Shown: positions 1-8,129 of the stretch, piece after piece
Position numbering within the stretch: position 1 is the stretch's first letter
Layout: the number at the start of each line of letters is the position of its first letter
Source of the DNA: Paracoccaceae bacterium
GTDB lineage: Bacteria > Pseudomonadota > Alphaproteobacteria > Rhodobacterales > Rhodobacteraceae
Direction of reading: 5' to 3'
Assembly (NCBI GenBank): GCA_024236495.1
Contig: JACKKJ010000001.1
Span: 620,001-684,000 of the forward strand
Length of the DNA: 64,000 bases
The notes under the pieces: model-generated
The model's input: only the letters and a program-made list of their open reading frames with translations
Told to the model about the DNA's origin: nothing
Database searches by the model: none
Made by a program: the position numbers and the translations under genes

Positions 1-494
1 GGGAAGAGGATGAAGACATCCACGTTGTCGAGACCGCGAAACGCCTCGATCGCGGCCGATCCGGTATCGCCCGAGGTCGCGCCGACGATGGTCACCCGCC
101 GCCCGTCGCGCTGAAGCGCGATCTGGAAGAGCTGGCCGATCAGCTGCATCGCGAAGTCCTTGAAGGCAAGCGTCGGCCCGTGGAACAGCTCCAGCAGGAA
201 GTGGTTCGCAGCAAGCTGCACCAAGGGCGCGCGGGCCGCGTGGCCGAAACCCGCGTAGGCCTTGGAGATGGCGCTGCGAAACTCGTCATCGCTAAAGGCG
301 CCTCCAACGAAGGGGCGCATGACGCGGAAGGCGGCATCCTCGTAGGACAGGCCGGCAAGCGCGGCGATCTCCTCCTTGCCGAGCGCGGGGATGGCCTCGG
401 GGACATAAAGCCCGCCGTCACGGGCCAGCCCCGTCAGCATCGCTTCACCGAAGGTCAGAACCGGGGCCTGCCCCCGGGTGGAAACGTAGCGCAT
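1..494 (-). CDS. thrC: threonine synthase, N-terminal part (runs off window)
   Basis: Threonine synthase converts O-phosphohomoserine to threonine with pyridoxal phosphate. The minus-strand reading frame opens at the ATG at 494 (MRYVSTRGQAPVLTFGEA) and stays open to base 1, giving 164 residues. It shows the fungal/proteobacterial-type N-terminal domain (GLARDGGLYVPE), the PLP-lysine motif LAFKDFA around residue 113, and the phosphate-loop-like GATSGDTGSAA. The full protein should be about 460 residues, so roughly the last two thirds lie outside the window. It sits 10 bp downstream of SURF1 and is probably cotranscribed with it. Identification is from family motifs. Confidence 0.95.
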   Translation of the reverse strand, partial: MRYVSTRGQAPVLTFGEAMLTGLARDGGLYVPEAIPALGKEEIAALAGLSYEDAAFRVMRPFVGGAFSDDEFRSAISKAYAGFGHAARAPLVQLAANHFLLELFHGPTLAFKDFAMQLIGQLFQIALQRDGRRVTIVGATSGDTGSAAIEAFRGLDNVDVFILF

Positions 495-504
495 TCGTCC
501 GTCC

Positions 505-1185
505 TCAGATCGTTCTCCGCCTGATACGCCAGAGCAGGTAAAGTGTCATCCCCGCCCAGACGCCCGCCAGCGAAAACCAGGTGATTGCGTATTCCAGATG
601 GTCGTTCACGATGCCGGAGGTGTCGACCGGCCGGGGTTCGATCCCTTGCGCGGCGCCCTCGGCCGTGCGGATCACCACCATCAGGGGCTCCGTCCCGAGG
701 GTCGCCGACATCGCGGCGACGTCGCGCGCGAACCAAAGGCCCGTCGCGGGATCCGGCGGCGGGGTGTAGGCATCGGCGTCCTGCGGCCAGTGCAGGTTGC
801 CCGTGACGTTCAGGTCGACCGGGGGGCGCGGCGTGGCGCGGGCCTCTTCGCGAATGAAGCCGCGATCAAGAAGGATGCGGCGGCCGCCGTTGGTCTCGAA
901 GACCGCGATCACCTCGTACCCCGCGCCGACGTTCTTCTGCCCTGAAAGGACCAGCGCCTCCTGCCCCGTGGTATGGCCAGTGAGCGTTACGGGAAGATAA
1001 ACATCCCTGTCACGATCCGGCGCCGCGACATCCGCCAGCGCGACCGGCGCCGCGTCGATCCGCGCGGCGATCTCGGCCAGCATCGTCTCCTTCCACTCCA
1101 GGCGGCGCAACTGCCACAAGCCAAGCGACATCAGGATCGCGATGCCGCCAAGGCCGAGGATCAGCGGAAAGACTATGCGGCGCAT
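505..1185 (-). CDS. SURF1-family cytochrome oxidase assembly protein
   Basis: SURF1 proteins help insert haem a into cytochrome c oxidase subunit I at the inner membrane. The product is 226 residues when read from the ATG at 1185 (MRRIVFPLILGLGGIAILMS). It has the family architecture: an N-terminal transmembrane helix followed by LGLWQLRRLEWK, a periplasmic domain with LDRGFI near the middle, a NDHLEYAITWFSLA motif and a second C-terminal transmembrane helix. The frame is open further upstream into the ctaE region, but that part has no SURF1 similarity and crosses a terminator-like hairpin, so the 1185 start is preferred. It follows ctaE and precedes thrC. Confidence 0.93.
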   Translation of the reverse strand: MRRIVFPLILGLGGIAILMSLGLWQLRRLEWKETMLAEIAARIDAAPVALADVAAPDRDRDVYLPVTLTGHTTGQEALVLSGQKNVGAGYEVIAVFETNGGRRILLDRGFIREEARATPRPPVDLNVTGNLHWPQDADAYTPPPDPATGLWFARDVAAMSATLGTEPLMVVIRTAEGAAQGIEPRPVDTSGIVNDHLEYAITWFSLAGVWAGMTLYLLWRIRRRTI

Positions 1186-1201
1186 CTTCACCTCAAAACG
1201 A

Positions 1202-1225
1202 AAGCGCGGGGTTTCCCCCGCGCTT
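1202..1225 (-). terminator. hairpin with T-tract between ctaE and SURF1
   Basis: There is a perfect 10-bp inverted repeat, AAGCGCGGGG (1202-1211) and CCCCGCGCTT (1216-1225). Read on the minus strand the loop is GAAA and the stem is followed by TCGTTTTG. This is a good intrinsic-terminator or attenuator candidate downstream of ctaE, separating the cta genes from SURF1 and thrC. Confidence 0.7.
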
Positions 1226-1250
1226 GTCAGTGCCGTTGCGGGCCCGGTTC

Positions 1251-2051
1251 CTACTGGCCCCAGACGTAGACCGCTGCGAAGAGGAACAGCCAGACCACGT
1301 CGACGAAGTGCCAGTACCAGGCGGCGGCTTCGAAGCCGACGTGCTGTTCGGGGGTGAAATGCCCCTTCATCGCGCGGATCATGCACACCAGAAGGAAGAT
1401 CGTCCCGATGATGACATGGGCGCCGTGGAAGCCCGTCGCCATGAAGAATGACGCGCCGTAGATGTTGCCGGCAAAGCCGAAGGCCGCGTGGCTGTATTCG
1501 TAGGCCTGCAGGAAGGTGAAGCAAACGCCAAGGAGCACCGCCAGCGCCAGGCCGTTGATCATGTCCTTGCGGTTGTTCTCATGCGCGATGGCATGGTGCG
1601 CCCAGGTCGCGGCCGCGCCCGAACACAGCAGGATCAGCGTGTTGATGAGCGGCAGGTGCCAGGGGTCGAAGGTTTCGATTCCCGCCGGCGGCCAGACACC
1701 GTCGATCGCCGGGCTCATCGGCCCCATCGGGTAAAGCGCGTGCTTGAAGAAGGTCCAGAACCAGGCCGAGAAGAACATCACCTCGGACATGATGAAAAGG
1801 ATGAACCCGTAGCGCAGGCCGATCCGAACGACGGGCGTGTGATCGCCGATCTGCGCCTCGTGCACCACTTCCGACCACCAGGCGTACATGACGTAGGCGA
1901 CAAGCGCGAAGCCGATCAGGAAGACGAAGGGCGTGACGGCATGCATCCAAAGGACCGCGCCGAAAAGCATGATGAAACCGCCGAGCGCGCCGAGAAACGG
2001 CAGAAGCGACGGCTGCAGAATGTGGTAGTCGTGGTTCTTCGCGTGCGCCAT
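1251..2051 (-). CDS. ctaE: cytochrome c oxidase subunit III
   Basis: This is subunit III of an aa3-type haem-copper oxidase, an integral membrane protein that stabilises the catalytic core. The 266-residue product has the seven-helix pattern of the family. It includes an N-terminal H-DYHILxPSxLPF segment, EVMFFSAWFWTFF in helix III, GVWPPAGIETFDPW, the TWAHHAI segment, and the C-terminal AAAWYWHFVDVVWLFLFAAVYVWG signature split across the last helix. The length is normal for the family. The ATG at 2051 starts MAHAKNHDY and follows ctaG by 21 bp in the same operon. The subunit I gene (ctaD) is not in the window. Confidence 0.97.
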   Translation of the reverse strand: MAHAKNHDYHILQPSLLPFLGALGGFIMLFGAVLWMHAVTPFVFLIGFALVAYVMYAWWSEVVHEAQIGDHTPVVRIGLRYGFILFIMSEVMFFSAWFWTFFKHALYPMGPMSPAIDGVWPPAGIETFDPWHLPLINTLILLCSGAAATWAHHAIAHENNRKDMINGLALAVLLGVCFTFLQAYEYSHAAFGFAGNIYGASFFMATGFHGAHVIIGTIFLLVCMIRAMKGHFTPEQHVGFEAAAWYWHFVDVVWLFLFAAVYVWGQ

Positions 2052-2072
2052 GTCAGTTTCCCTGCTTTGGCC

Positions 2073-2651
2073 TTAGTTATAGTCGGACCCCTTGGCCGGC
2101 GGAAGGGCCGCCTGCGCCTGGGGCAGTTCGGTTTCGTAGAAAGTATAGGACAGCGTGATGTCGCGGATCTGTCCGGCGTCGCGGTCCGAGACGATTTCGG
2201 GATCGACGTAGAAGATCACCGGCATCTCGACCCGTTCGCCGGGCTGCAGCACCTGTTCGGTGAAGCAGAAGCACTGGATCTTGGTAAAATAGTATCCGGC
2301 AAGATCCGGCGCGACATTGTAGCTGGCGGTTCCCGCGATGGGCCGGTCAGTCGGGTTGTAGGCCTCGTAGAAGGCCATGCCGGTTTCGCCGATGCGCAAG
2401 GTGACTTCGTTCTGCATCGGGTGGAACTGCCAGGGCATGTCCGGCGCGGTATTCGCGTCGAAACGGACCGTCACGCTTTCGTCAAGGATCTCCGCCGACT
2501 CGGTGAGGGACGTGTTGGGGGTCCCCCCGTAGCCCGTCACCCGGCAGAACCAGTTGTAGAAGGGCACCGCTGCCCAGGCGAGCGCGCCCATGGTCACGAC
2601 GACGCCGACAAGCATGGCCGCGATCCGGTTGTTGCCCTGCCCGCGGGTCAT
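2073..2651 (-). CDS. ctaG: cytochrome c oxidase copper-delivery protein CtaG/Cox11
   Basis: CtaG/Cox11 delivers copper to the CuB site of cytochrome oxidase subunit I. The product is 192 residues with one N-terminal transmembrane helix (about 9-29), followed by VPFYNWFCRVTGYGG. A conserved beta-barrel domain ends in the copper-binding motif KIQCFCFTEQ, with its CFC cysteines, around residue 126. The start is the ATG at 2651, which overlaps the stop of the upstream small ORF by 4 bp (ATGA). The frame extends further upstream but only through neighbouring genes. The C-terminus ends LPPAKGSDYN. Confidence 0.96.
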   Translation of the reverse strand: MTRGQGNNRIAAMLVGVVVTMGALAWAAVPFYNWFCRVTGYGGTPNTSLTESAEILDESVTVRFDANTAPDMPWQFHPMQNEVTLRIGETGMAFYEAYNPTDRPIAGTASYNVAPDLAGYYFTKIQCFCFTEQVLQPGERVEMPVIFYVDPEIVSDRDAGQIRDITLSYTFYETELPQAQAALPPAKGSDYN

Positions 2652-2815
2652 TGGCTGGCCTCCGCACCCGGCGGGTTGCCGTGTTCGTCCTGCCGCGAAA
2701 CCTTGACGATGGTCAGCCCGAAGACCAGCACCACGAAGGCGCCCAGCACAAGGCCAAGGCCCAGGTTGCGGCTCCAGCGGCGGCGGTGGATCTCGTGTTC
2801 CGGCTGGATCGCCAT
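2648..2815 (-). CDS. small single-pass membrane protein in the cta operon
   Basis: This 55-residue product has a charged N-terminus (MAIQPEHEIHRRRWSRN), one transmembrane helix (about residues 18-38) and a polar C-terminal tail. Its ATG overlaps the ctaB stop by one base (TGATG) and its stop overlaps the ctaG start by four, so it is clearly translated as part of the operon. Small unnamed proteins are common at this place between ctaB and ctaG in Rhodobacterales and Paracoccus. They are thought to belong to oxidase assembly, but no catalytic or metal-binding motif is visible here, so the function is inferred only from position. Confidence 0.82.
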   Translation of the reverse strand: MAIQPEHEIHRRRWSRNLGLGLVLGAFVVLVFGLTIVKVSRQDEHGNPPGAEASQ

Positions 2816-3747
2816 CACCACCCCCCAAGCCCAAAGGGCTTCAGGCTGGCTTCGACCAGAAGCGCGCCGAAATGCAGGAAAAGGTAGGCAAGCGACAGCT
2901 TGAAGAAGCCGCGTTCTGCCTTGTAGCGGTCCGCTTCCGCGACGGCCTCGTCCCGGCGCAGGATGCGGTAGGCGCCGCGAATGAACAGCGCGTTCAGCAC
3001 GATCGCCGCCGCCAGCGTGACCGGCCCGCCGATCGAGGACAGCGCCAGCGCCAGCGCGCAGGGCACCAGGATCAGAGTGTAGACGAAGATATGCTTGCGT
3101 GTGGCCGGACGACCGTGGGTCACGGTCAGCATCGGCACGCCGGCATTGGAGTAGTCGTCCTTCATGAACAGTGCCAGCGCCCAGAAATGCGGCGGCGTCC
3201 ACATGAAGACCAGAAGGAACATCAGGACGGATTCGACCGAAACGCCACCGGTCGCGACAGCCCAGCCGATCATCGGCGGAAAGGCCCCGGCGGCGCCGCC
3301 GATGACGATGTTCTGCGGCGTCGAGCGTTTCAGCCAGATGGTGTAGACGACGGCATAGAAGAAGATGGTGAAGGCCAGGAACGCGCCGGCGAACCAGTTC
3401 GCGGCGAGGCCAAGCATCAGGACGGAGATCGCCGACAACGCCAGGCCGAAGGCCAGCGCCTCGCCCTCGCTCACACGGCCCGCCGGGATCGGGCGGCCGC
3501 TGGTGCGGCGCATCACCCGGTCGATGTCGGCGTCATACCACATGTTCAGTGCGCCGGAGGCGCCGCCGCCGAGCGCGATGAACAGGATTGCGGTGAAGGC
3601 GACGAAGGGATGGACAGGCACCGGCGCGACGATCAGCCCGACCATGGCGGTAAAGACCACAAGCGACATGACGCGCGGCTTCAGGAGCTGGACGTAATCG
3701 CCAAACCCCGCCTCCTGCGTTTGATCATAGGCGCTCAGATCGCTCAT
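2815..3747 (-). CDS. ctaB: protohaem IX farnesyltransferase (haem O synthase)
   Basis: This UbiA-superfamily enzyme farnesylates protohaem to haem O, the precursor of haem A for the oxidase. The 310-residue integral membrane protein has the prenyl-diphosphate/Mg motif NMWYDADIDRVMRRTSGRP (around residues 68-86). It also has the second conserved stretch FLLVFMWTPPHFWALALFMK and DDYSNAGVPMLTVTHG. N-terminal YVQLLKPRVMSLVV is typical. Length is normal for the family. It lies between ctaC (50 bp upstream) and the small ORF that overlaps its stop. Confidence 0.97.
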   Translation of the reverse strand: MSDLSAYDQTQEAGFGDYVQLLKPRVMSLVVFTAMVGLIVAPVPVHPFVAFTAILFIALGGGASGALNMWYDADIDRVMRRTSGRPIPAGRVSEGEALAFGLALSAISVLMLGLAANWFAGAFLAFTIFFYAVVYTIWLKRSTPQNIVIGGAAGAFPPMIGWAVATGGVSVESVLMFLLVFMWTPPHFWALALFMKDDYSNAGVPMLTVTHGRPATRKHIFVYTLILVPCALALALSSIGGPVTLAAAIVLNALFIRGAYRILRRDEAVAEADRYKAERGFFKLSLAYLFLHFGALLVEASLKPFGLGGW

Positions 3748-3797
3748 CGCTTCCCCCTGGGGTCAGGCGCGCACCGGGCGCGCCCGCCCGCAAGCCC

Positions 3798-4661
3798 TTA
3801 CTCGGACGATGCCACCTGAATGGGCGAGGACGTGCCAAGCGCGGCGGTCTTCGTCCGGGCAAGCCAGGCGGCATAGGCCTCCTCGCTGACGACCTTGACG
3901 GTGATCGGCATGTACGCGTGATCCTTGCCGCAAAGCTCGGAACACTGGCCGAAGTAGACGCCTTCCTTCTCGGCCGCGAACCAAAGCTGGGCGATCCGGC
4001 CCGGGACGCCGTCCTGCTTGACCGCGAATGCCGGCACTGCCCAGGAATGGATCACGTCGGCCGCGGTCACGTTGACCACGACGGTCTTGCCGACCGGAAC
4101 GACAACGGCGTTGTCGGTGGCCAGAAGATATTCGTCCTCGCTGTAGCCGTTTTCAGCCAGCGCGTCCTCACCCAGCATGAAGCTGTCGAAGGAAATCCCT
4201 TCGTCAGGGTATTCGTAGGACCAGAACCACTGGTTGCCCGTTGCCTTGATCACCACGTCGCCATGCGGGATCTTCTGCTGCTTGAACAGGATCGGCAGCG
4301 AGTTCGCACCAAGCACCACAAGGATCAGGACCGGAACCAGCGTCCAGACGATTTCGAGCGGCGTGTTGTGGGTGAACTTGGCCGGCTTCGGGTTGGCACG
4401 GCTGTTGAAGCGCACGATCACCACCAGAAGCAGCGTCATCACCAGCACCGACACGCCGATGCACAGATAGAGCAGCATATGGTCAAGCCATTGCTGATCC
4501 CGCGCAAGCTCGGTCGCGGCCGGCTGGAAGCCGGTCCCCTCCGCCTGCGGCTTGCCGATGGATTCGAGCCCGGTAATGCCGTCCTGGGCAAGGGCTGCCC
4601 CGGCGGCGAGTGTTGCGGAAATGACGGCCCCGAGGCCGGAAAGCTTGGTCGCAAAGCGCAT
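3798..4661 (-). CDS. ctaC: cytochrome c oxidase subunit II
   Basis: Subunit II carries the binuclear CuA centre that accepts electrons from cytochrome c. The 287-residue product begins with a signal peptide (MRFATKLSGLGAVISATLAAGAALA). Two transmembrane helices follow (about 60-85 and 103-123), then the periplasmic cupredoxin domain. The CuA ligands are all visible: the histidine in ADVIHSW and the motif CSELCGKDHAYMP. The W/Y-rich electron-entry segment QWFWSYEYPD is also present. It is the promoter-proximal gene of the minus-strand cta cluster. The intergenic region to tldD holds an FNR-type box. Confidence 0.97.
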   Translation of the reverse strand: MRFATKLSGLGAVISATLAAGAALAQDGITGLESIGKPQAEGTGFQPAATELARDQQWLDHMLLYLCIGVSVLVMTLLLVVIVRFNSRANPKPAKFTHNTPLEIVWTLVPVLILVVLGANSLPILFKQQKIPHGDVVIKATGNQWFWSYEYPDEGISFDSFMLGEDALAENGYSEDEYLLATDNAVVVPVGKTVVVNVTAADVIHSWAVPAFAVKQDGVPGRIAQLWFAAEKEGVYFGQCSELCGKDHAYMPITVKVVSEEAYAAWLARTKTAALGTSSPIQVASSE

Positions 4662-4751
4662 GTCTTTTTCCCGTTCCTTCCGCGGCTATTCATGCCGCTT
4701 GCCGGCCCGACCCTTTCCCTGGCCCGACCGGTTGTATACCGCGACTGTAAA

Positions 4752-4757
4752 ATCATA
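4752..4757 (-). promoter_or_regulatory. possible -10 element for ctaC
   Basis: TATGAT on the minus strand lies 91 bp before the ctaC start, in an AT-rich patch of an otherwise GC-rich divergent region. The only hexamer at 17-bp spacing is TTCGCT (4775-4780), a weak -35, so this is a tentative call. Confidence 0.3.
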
Positions 4758-4804
4758 TTAGAGGCAAGGCGACAAGCGAAACCAACGTGGCACAGCGTCG
4801 CTTT

Positions 4805-4818
4805 TTGATCCAAATCAA
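4805..4818. promoter_or_regulatory. FNR/FnrL-type box in the ctaC-tldD divergent region
   Basis: TTGATCCAAATCAA matches the FNR/FnrL consensus TTGAT-N4-ATCAA exactly. It lies 20 bp before the tldD start and about 144 bp before the ctaC start. In Rhodobacter the oxygen sensor FnrL uses this consensus to control respiratory genes, so oxygen-dependent control of the oxidase operon is the likely meaning. An effect on tldD is also possible. Confidence 0.7.
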
Positions 4819-4838
4819 CGACAGGAAAGCGCCCTGAC

Positions 4839-6260
4839 ATGACCGACGCCCGTTTCGCACCCTTCGAAAGCCACCTGGACGAAGACCGGGCGCTGGCGAT
4901 TCTGCGCGGGGCCGTCGCGGGTGCCGACGACGGCGAGCTATTCCTTGAACGCCGCCGGTCGGAGGCACTTGTCTTCGATGACGGACGGCTGCGCAACGCC
5001 AGCTACGACGCCTCCGAAGGCTTCGGGCTGCGCGCCGTCAACGGCGAAGTGTCGGGTTACGCCCATTCCACCGAGATATCGGAAAGCGCGCTGCGCCGGG
5101 CGGCGGAGACCGCGCGGCTCGCCGTGGGATCGGGGGGCGGCACGCTGGCCGCACCGCCGCAGGGCACCAACCGCAAGCTTTACACCGAAGCCGACCCGAT
5201 GGGCGACGCAGCCTTCGGCGTAAAGGTCGAAACGTTGCGGGAAATCGACGCCTTTGCCCGCGCGCTGGACCCCAGGGTGGTGCAGGTGTCGGCCACCGTC
5301 GCCGCATCGTTGCAGGAGGTCTTCATCCTGCGCCCCGAGGGGGGGCTCGTTTCGGATATCCGGCCGATGAGCCGGCTGAACGTGTCGGTGATCGTCGAGG
5401 AGAACGGGCGGCGCGAAAGCGGCGGCCATGGCGGCGGCGGGCGCGCGGGGCTTGCCGGGCTCATGCTGCCCGAGCACTGGCAATCGGTCGCCCGCGAGGC
5501 GCTGCGCATCGCCCTGGTGAACCTGCGCGCGGTGGCCGCACCCGCGGGCGTGATGGATGTGGCACTTGGTGCCGGCTGGCCGGGCGTGCTGCTGCACGAA
5601 GCGGTCGGACACGGGCTCGAGGGAGACTTCAACCGCAAGGGAACCTCGGCCTTCGCGGGCCTGATGGGACAAAGGGTCGCAGCCCCGGGTGTCACCGTCC
5701 TTGACGACGGCACGATCCCCGACCGGCGCGGGTCGATCACCATCGACGACGAGGGAACCCCATCGGGCCGCAACGTGCTTATCGAGGACGGCATCCTTGT
5801 GGGCTACATGCAGGATCGGCAGAACGCGCGGCTGATGGGAGCAAGGCCGACCGGCAACGGACGCCGCGAAAGCTTTGCCCACATCCCGATGCCGCGGATG
5901 ACCAACACCTACATGCTTGGCGGCACCGCCGAGCCGGGGGCGATCGTGGCCGATGTCCGGGACGGGATCTATGCCGTGGGCTTCGGCGGCGGCCAGGTCG
6001 ACATCACCAACGGCAAGTTCGTCTTTTCCTGCACCGAGGCCTACCGGGTGAGGAACGGCGTCATCGGCGAACCGGTCAAGGGCGCGACGCTGATCGGCGA
6101 CGGGGCGACGGCGTTGAAGAACATCCGCGCGATCGGCAACGACATGGCGCTTGACCCCGGAATCGGCAACTGCGGCAAGGCCGGTCAGTGGGTGCCGGTC
6201 GGCGTCGGCCAGCCGACGCTTCTGGTGGGCGGGCTGACGGTGGGCGGCTCTGCGACCTAA
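4839..6260 (+). CDS. tldD: metalloprotease TldD
   Basis: TldD is the zinc protease half of the TldD/TldE pair, which degrades unfolded peptides and processes modified peptides such as microcins and CcdA. The 473-residue product has the catalytic HExxxH motif in LLHEAVGHGLEGDF (around residues 251-264) and the downstream FSCTEAYRV segment near residue 399. N-terminal beta-rich repeats such as FDDGRLRNASYDASEGFGLR are also present. Length matches the family (about 475-480). The ATG at 4839 is preceded by AGGAAA. It is transcribed divergently from ctaC, an arrangement seen in many Rhodobacterales. TldE is not in the window. Confidence 0.96.
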   Translation: MTDARFAPFESHLDEDRALAILRGAVAGADDGELFLERRRSEALVFDDGRLRNASYDASEGFGLRAVNGEVSGYAHSTEISESALRRAAETARLAVGSGGGTLAAPPQGTNRKLYTEADPMGDAAFGVKVETLREIDAFARALDPRVVQVSATVAASLQEVFILRPEGGLVSDIRPMSRLNVSVIVEENGRRESGGHGGGGRAGLAGLMLPEHWQSVAREALRIALVNLRAVAAPAGVMDVALGAGWPGVLLHEAVGHGLEGDFNRKGTSAFAGLMGQRVAAPGVTVLDDGTIPDRRGSITIDDEGTPSGRNVLIEDGILVGYMQDRQNARLMGARPTGNGRRESFAHIPMPRMTNTYMLGGTAEPGAIVADVRDGIYAVGFGGGQVDITNGKFVFSCTEAYRVRNGVIGEPVKGATLIGDGATALKNIRAIGNDMALDPGIGNCGKAGQWVPVGVGQPTLLVGGLTVGGSAT

Positions 6261-6477
6261 GGTAAGGTTTTCCTCCATTGCGGGCCGTCCCCCTTTGCGC
6301 GCTATGATTGAGTTGGCGCGCGGCTGCGTCGCCGGAGGAAGGTTATTCGGTGAACGTGTCTTGGTGCCTCCGGCCAGCCGGAGCGGCGCAAAGCGTCCGC
6401 GGGCCGCTTCCGTACAATCTGCGAGATTTCCCACGCCCCCGCGAAATTTTCTGCGACCCGCAAAAACAGCGCGAATC

Positions 6478-6492
6478 GTAACACTCGGTTAA
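6478..6492. promoter_or_regulatory. CtrA-like box upstream of dprA
   Basis: GTAA-N7-TTAA (GTAACACTCGGTTAA) differs by one base from the CtrA consensus TTAA-N7-TTAA. It lies 57 bp before the dprA start, in the 288-bp stretch after tldD that otherwise holds no gene. CtrA is known to control competence-like genes including dprA in Rhodobacter capsulatus. The match here is by eye and needs a genome-wide motif score. Confidence 0.4.
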
Positions 6493-6548
6493 CCTTGCCC
6501 GGTCATCTTCGGCCTTGCGAATGAGGCGAAGGCACGAGGGAAAAAGGT

Positions 6549-7694
6549 TTGTTTTCTTACCCCACCCCCTTCACCCCACCCACCACGGAAGATGACAGAC
6601 TGTCGTGGCTGCGCCTCATTCGCTCCCATCGCGTCGGGGTGGCGACCTTTCACCGACTGCTTGGCGAACATGGAACGGCCCGCACCGCGCTTGAGGCCTT
6701 GCCCGGCGTCGCGCGCGCGGCCGGTGTCGCGCGCTACGACCCCTGCCCGGAAAGCGCGGCCATCTCAGAGATGCGCGCAGGGCAAGCCTGCGGCGCACGA
6801 CTTCTTTGTCTGGGCGACCCGGACTATCCGGCGTCCCTGGCCGAAATCCCGGATGCGCCGCCGGTCCTCTGGGCGATCGGCGACACCACGATCCTGACCC
6901 GCCCCACGGTGGCAATCGTCGGTGCCCGCGGTGCCTCTGCGCTCGGGACCCGCATGGCGCGGCGTCTGGCCGAGGGGCTGGGGGCCGGGGGGTTCGTCGT
7001 CGCCTCTGGCCTGGCGCGCGGGATCGACGCGGTCGCCCATGCGGCCGCGCTGGCCACCGGCACGGTCGCGGTGATGGCGGGCGGCGTCGATCACGTCTAT
7101 CCGGCCGAAAACGCCGCCCTCGCGCGGGACATCGCCGCACGCGGCGTCCGGCTTTCGGAACAGCCCCCGGGGCTGGAGCCGATGGCACGCCACTTCCCGC
7201 AGCGAAACCGGATCATCGCGGGCCTTGCGCGCGCAGTCGTCGTGGTGGAAGCCGCGGCGCAATCGGGCAGCCTGATCACCGCGCGGATCGCGCTTGATCA
7301 GGGGCGGGAGGTCCTGGCGGTCCCCGGCCATCCGTTCGACGGGCGGGCAGCGGGGTGCAACATGCTGATCCGCGACGGTGCGACCCTTGTCCGGGGCGCA
7401 GAAGATGTCATCGCGGCGCTGGCGGGAACCCCGGCCCGGCCGGAAGCCGCGCCCGCCGAAACGCCCCCGCCCGCCGCCGTTGCCGCGTCGCCGGCCGAGG
7501 ACCGGCGCGGCTGGCGCGATCAGGCAGCCCTGCACCGGCAGATCCTGGACCGGCTGGGGCCAAGCCCCGTGGCCGAGGATCAGTTGATCCGCGATCTGGC
7601 GCTGCCCGCCGCAAGGGTCACGCCCGAACTCGTCATGCTGGAGATGGAGGGGCAGATCCAGCGCGCGCCCGGCGGGCTCTTGTCGCGCGTCTAG
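6549..7694 (+). CDS. dprA: DNA-processing protein DprA/Smf
   Basis: DprA loads RecA onto incoming single-stranded DNA during natural transformation, and in Rhodobacter is needed to receive gene-transfer-agent DNA. The 381-residue product has an N-terminal helical (SAM-like) domain. The Rossmann-like DprA core follows, with VAIVGARGASALGTRMARRL, SGLARGIDAVAH, GGVDHVYPAEN and FPQRNRIIAGL. After a proline/alanine-rich linker comes a C-terminal winged-helix domain (EDQLIRDLALPAARVTPEL). The start is a TTG at 6549 preceded by GAGGGAAAAAGG. No ATG upstream fits better. A CtrA-like box lies just upstream. Confidence 0.95.
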   Translation: MFSYPTPFTPPTTEDDRLSWLRLIRSHRVGVATFHRLLGEHGTARTALEALPGVARAAGVARYDPCPESAAISEMRAGQACGARLLCLGDPDYPASLAEIPDAPPVLWAIGDTTILTRPTVAIVGARGASALGTRMARRLAEGLGAGGFVVASGLARGIDAVAHAAALATGTVAVMAGGVDHVYPAENAALARDIAARGVRLSEQPPGLEPMARHFPQRNRIIAGLARAVVVVEAAAQSGSLITARIALDQGREVLAVPGHPFDGRAAGCNMLIRDGATLVRGAEDVIAALAGTPARPEAAPAETPPPAAVAASPAEDRRGWRDQAALHRQILDRLGPSPVAEDQLIRDLALPAARVTPELVMLEMEGQIQRAPGGLLSRV

Positions 7695-8129
7695 GACAGT
7701 GACAATCCGCGCGTGGCGGGCTGGCGGGACCTGACCGCCGACGAAACCGCCCCATATCACCGTTCTCGTGGCCGGCAGTCCTATGGTGCAACGAGATGCG
7801 CCGCAGGCAGGGCCGGCGCGCATCCGGGTTCACAAGGTCGCGAACGGTCTCTCCGCCCCCGGCGTCAGGGAAGGTCGGCAGGGATGCACCGCGCGTCCCC
7901 CGGGCAAGGGCCGCCCCTTTGGCATCCCGCCTGCCCGCCACGGCGCCGTCCTTTGCAGGCGGTCGGCTTTCCCCGCCTTCGCCACCGGTCGCCACCCCCC
8001 CGGGAATCGCGCCTTTGTCGCATCACCTCCGGCGGCGGAAAGGCGCTTTGGCCGCGGTCATTGACATTCACCGCCCCGCGCCCCCATGTTCCCCCGCCAA
8101 GTCGAATGAAGAATGAACGTGAGGCAGTC
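7695..8129 (+). other. gene-free stretch between dprA and topA
   Basis: These 435 bases are extremely GC-rich. Small open frames exist on both strands but none has a ribosome-binding site plus a recognisable product. The only signal is a promoter-like TTGACA at 8061-8066 with CATGTT 18 bp further (8085-8090), well placed to transcribe topA. Confidence 0.5.

Noticed and set aside
1488..2903. Plus-strand open frame of about 471 codons across ctaE, ctaG and the small ORF
   Set aside because: It runs antisense through three recognised genes and has no domain.
3766..3784. GGCGCGC/GCGCGCC hairpin between ctaC and ctaB
   Set aside because: It is a short GC stem without T-tract in a 50-bp intergenic gap; such stems arise often at this base composition, so it is not listed as a terminator.
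7713..8129. Upstream extension of topA by about 139 codons
   Set aside because: The extension is Arg/Pro-rich with no topoisomerase similarity; the Toprim start MAVVVVESPAKAKT at 8130 has a proper ribosome-binding site.
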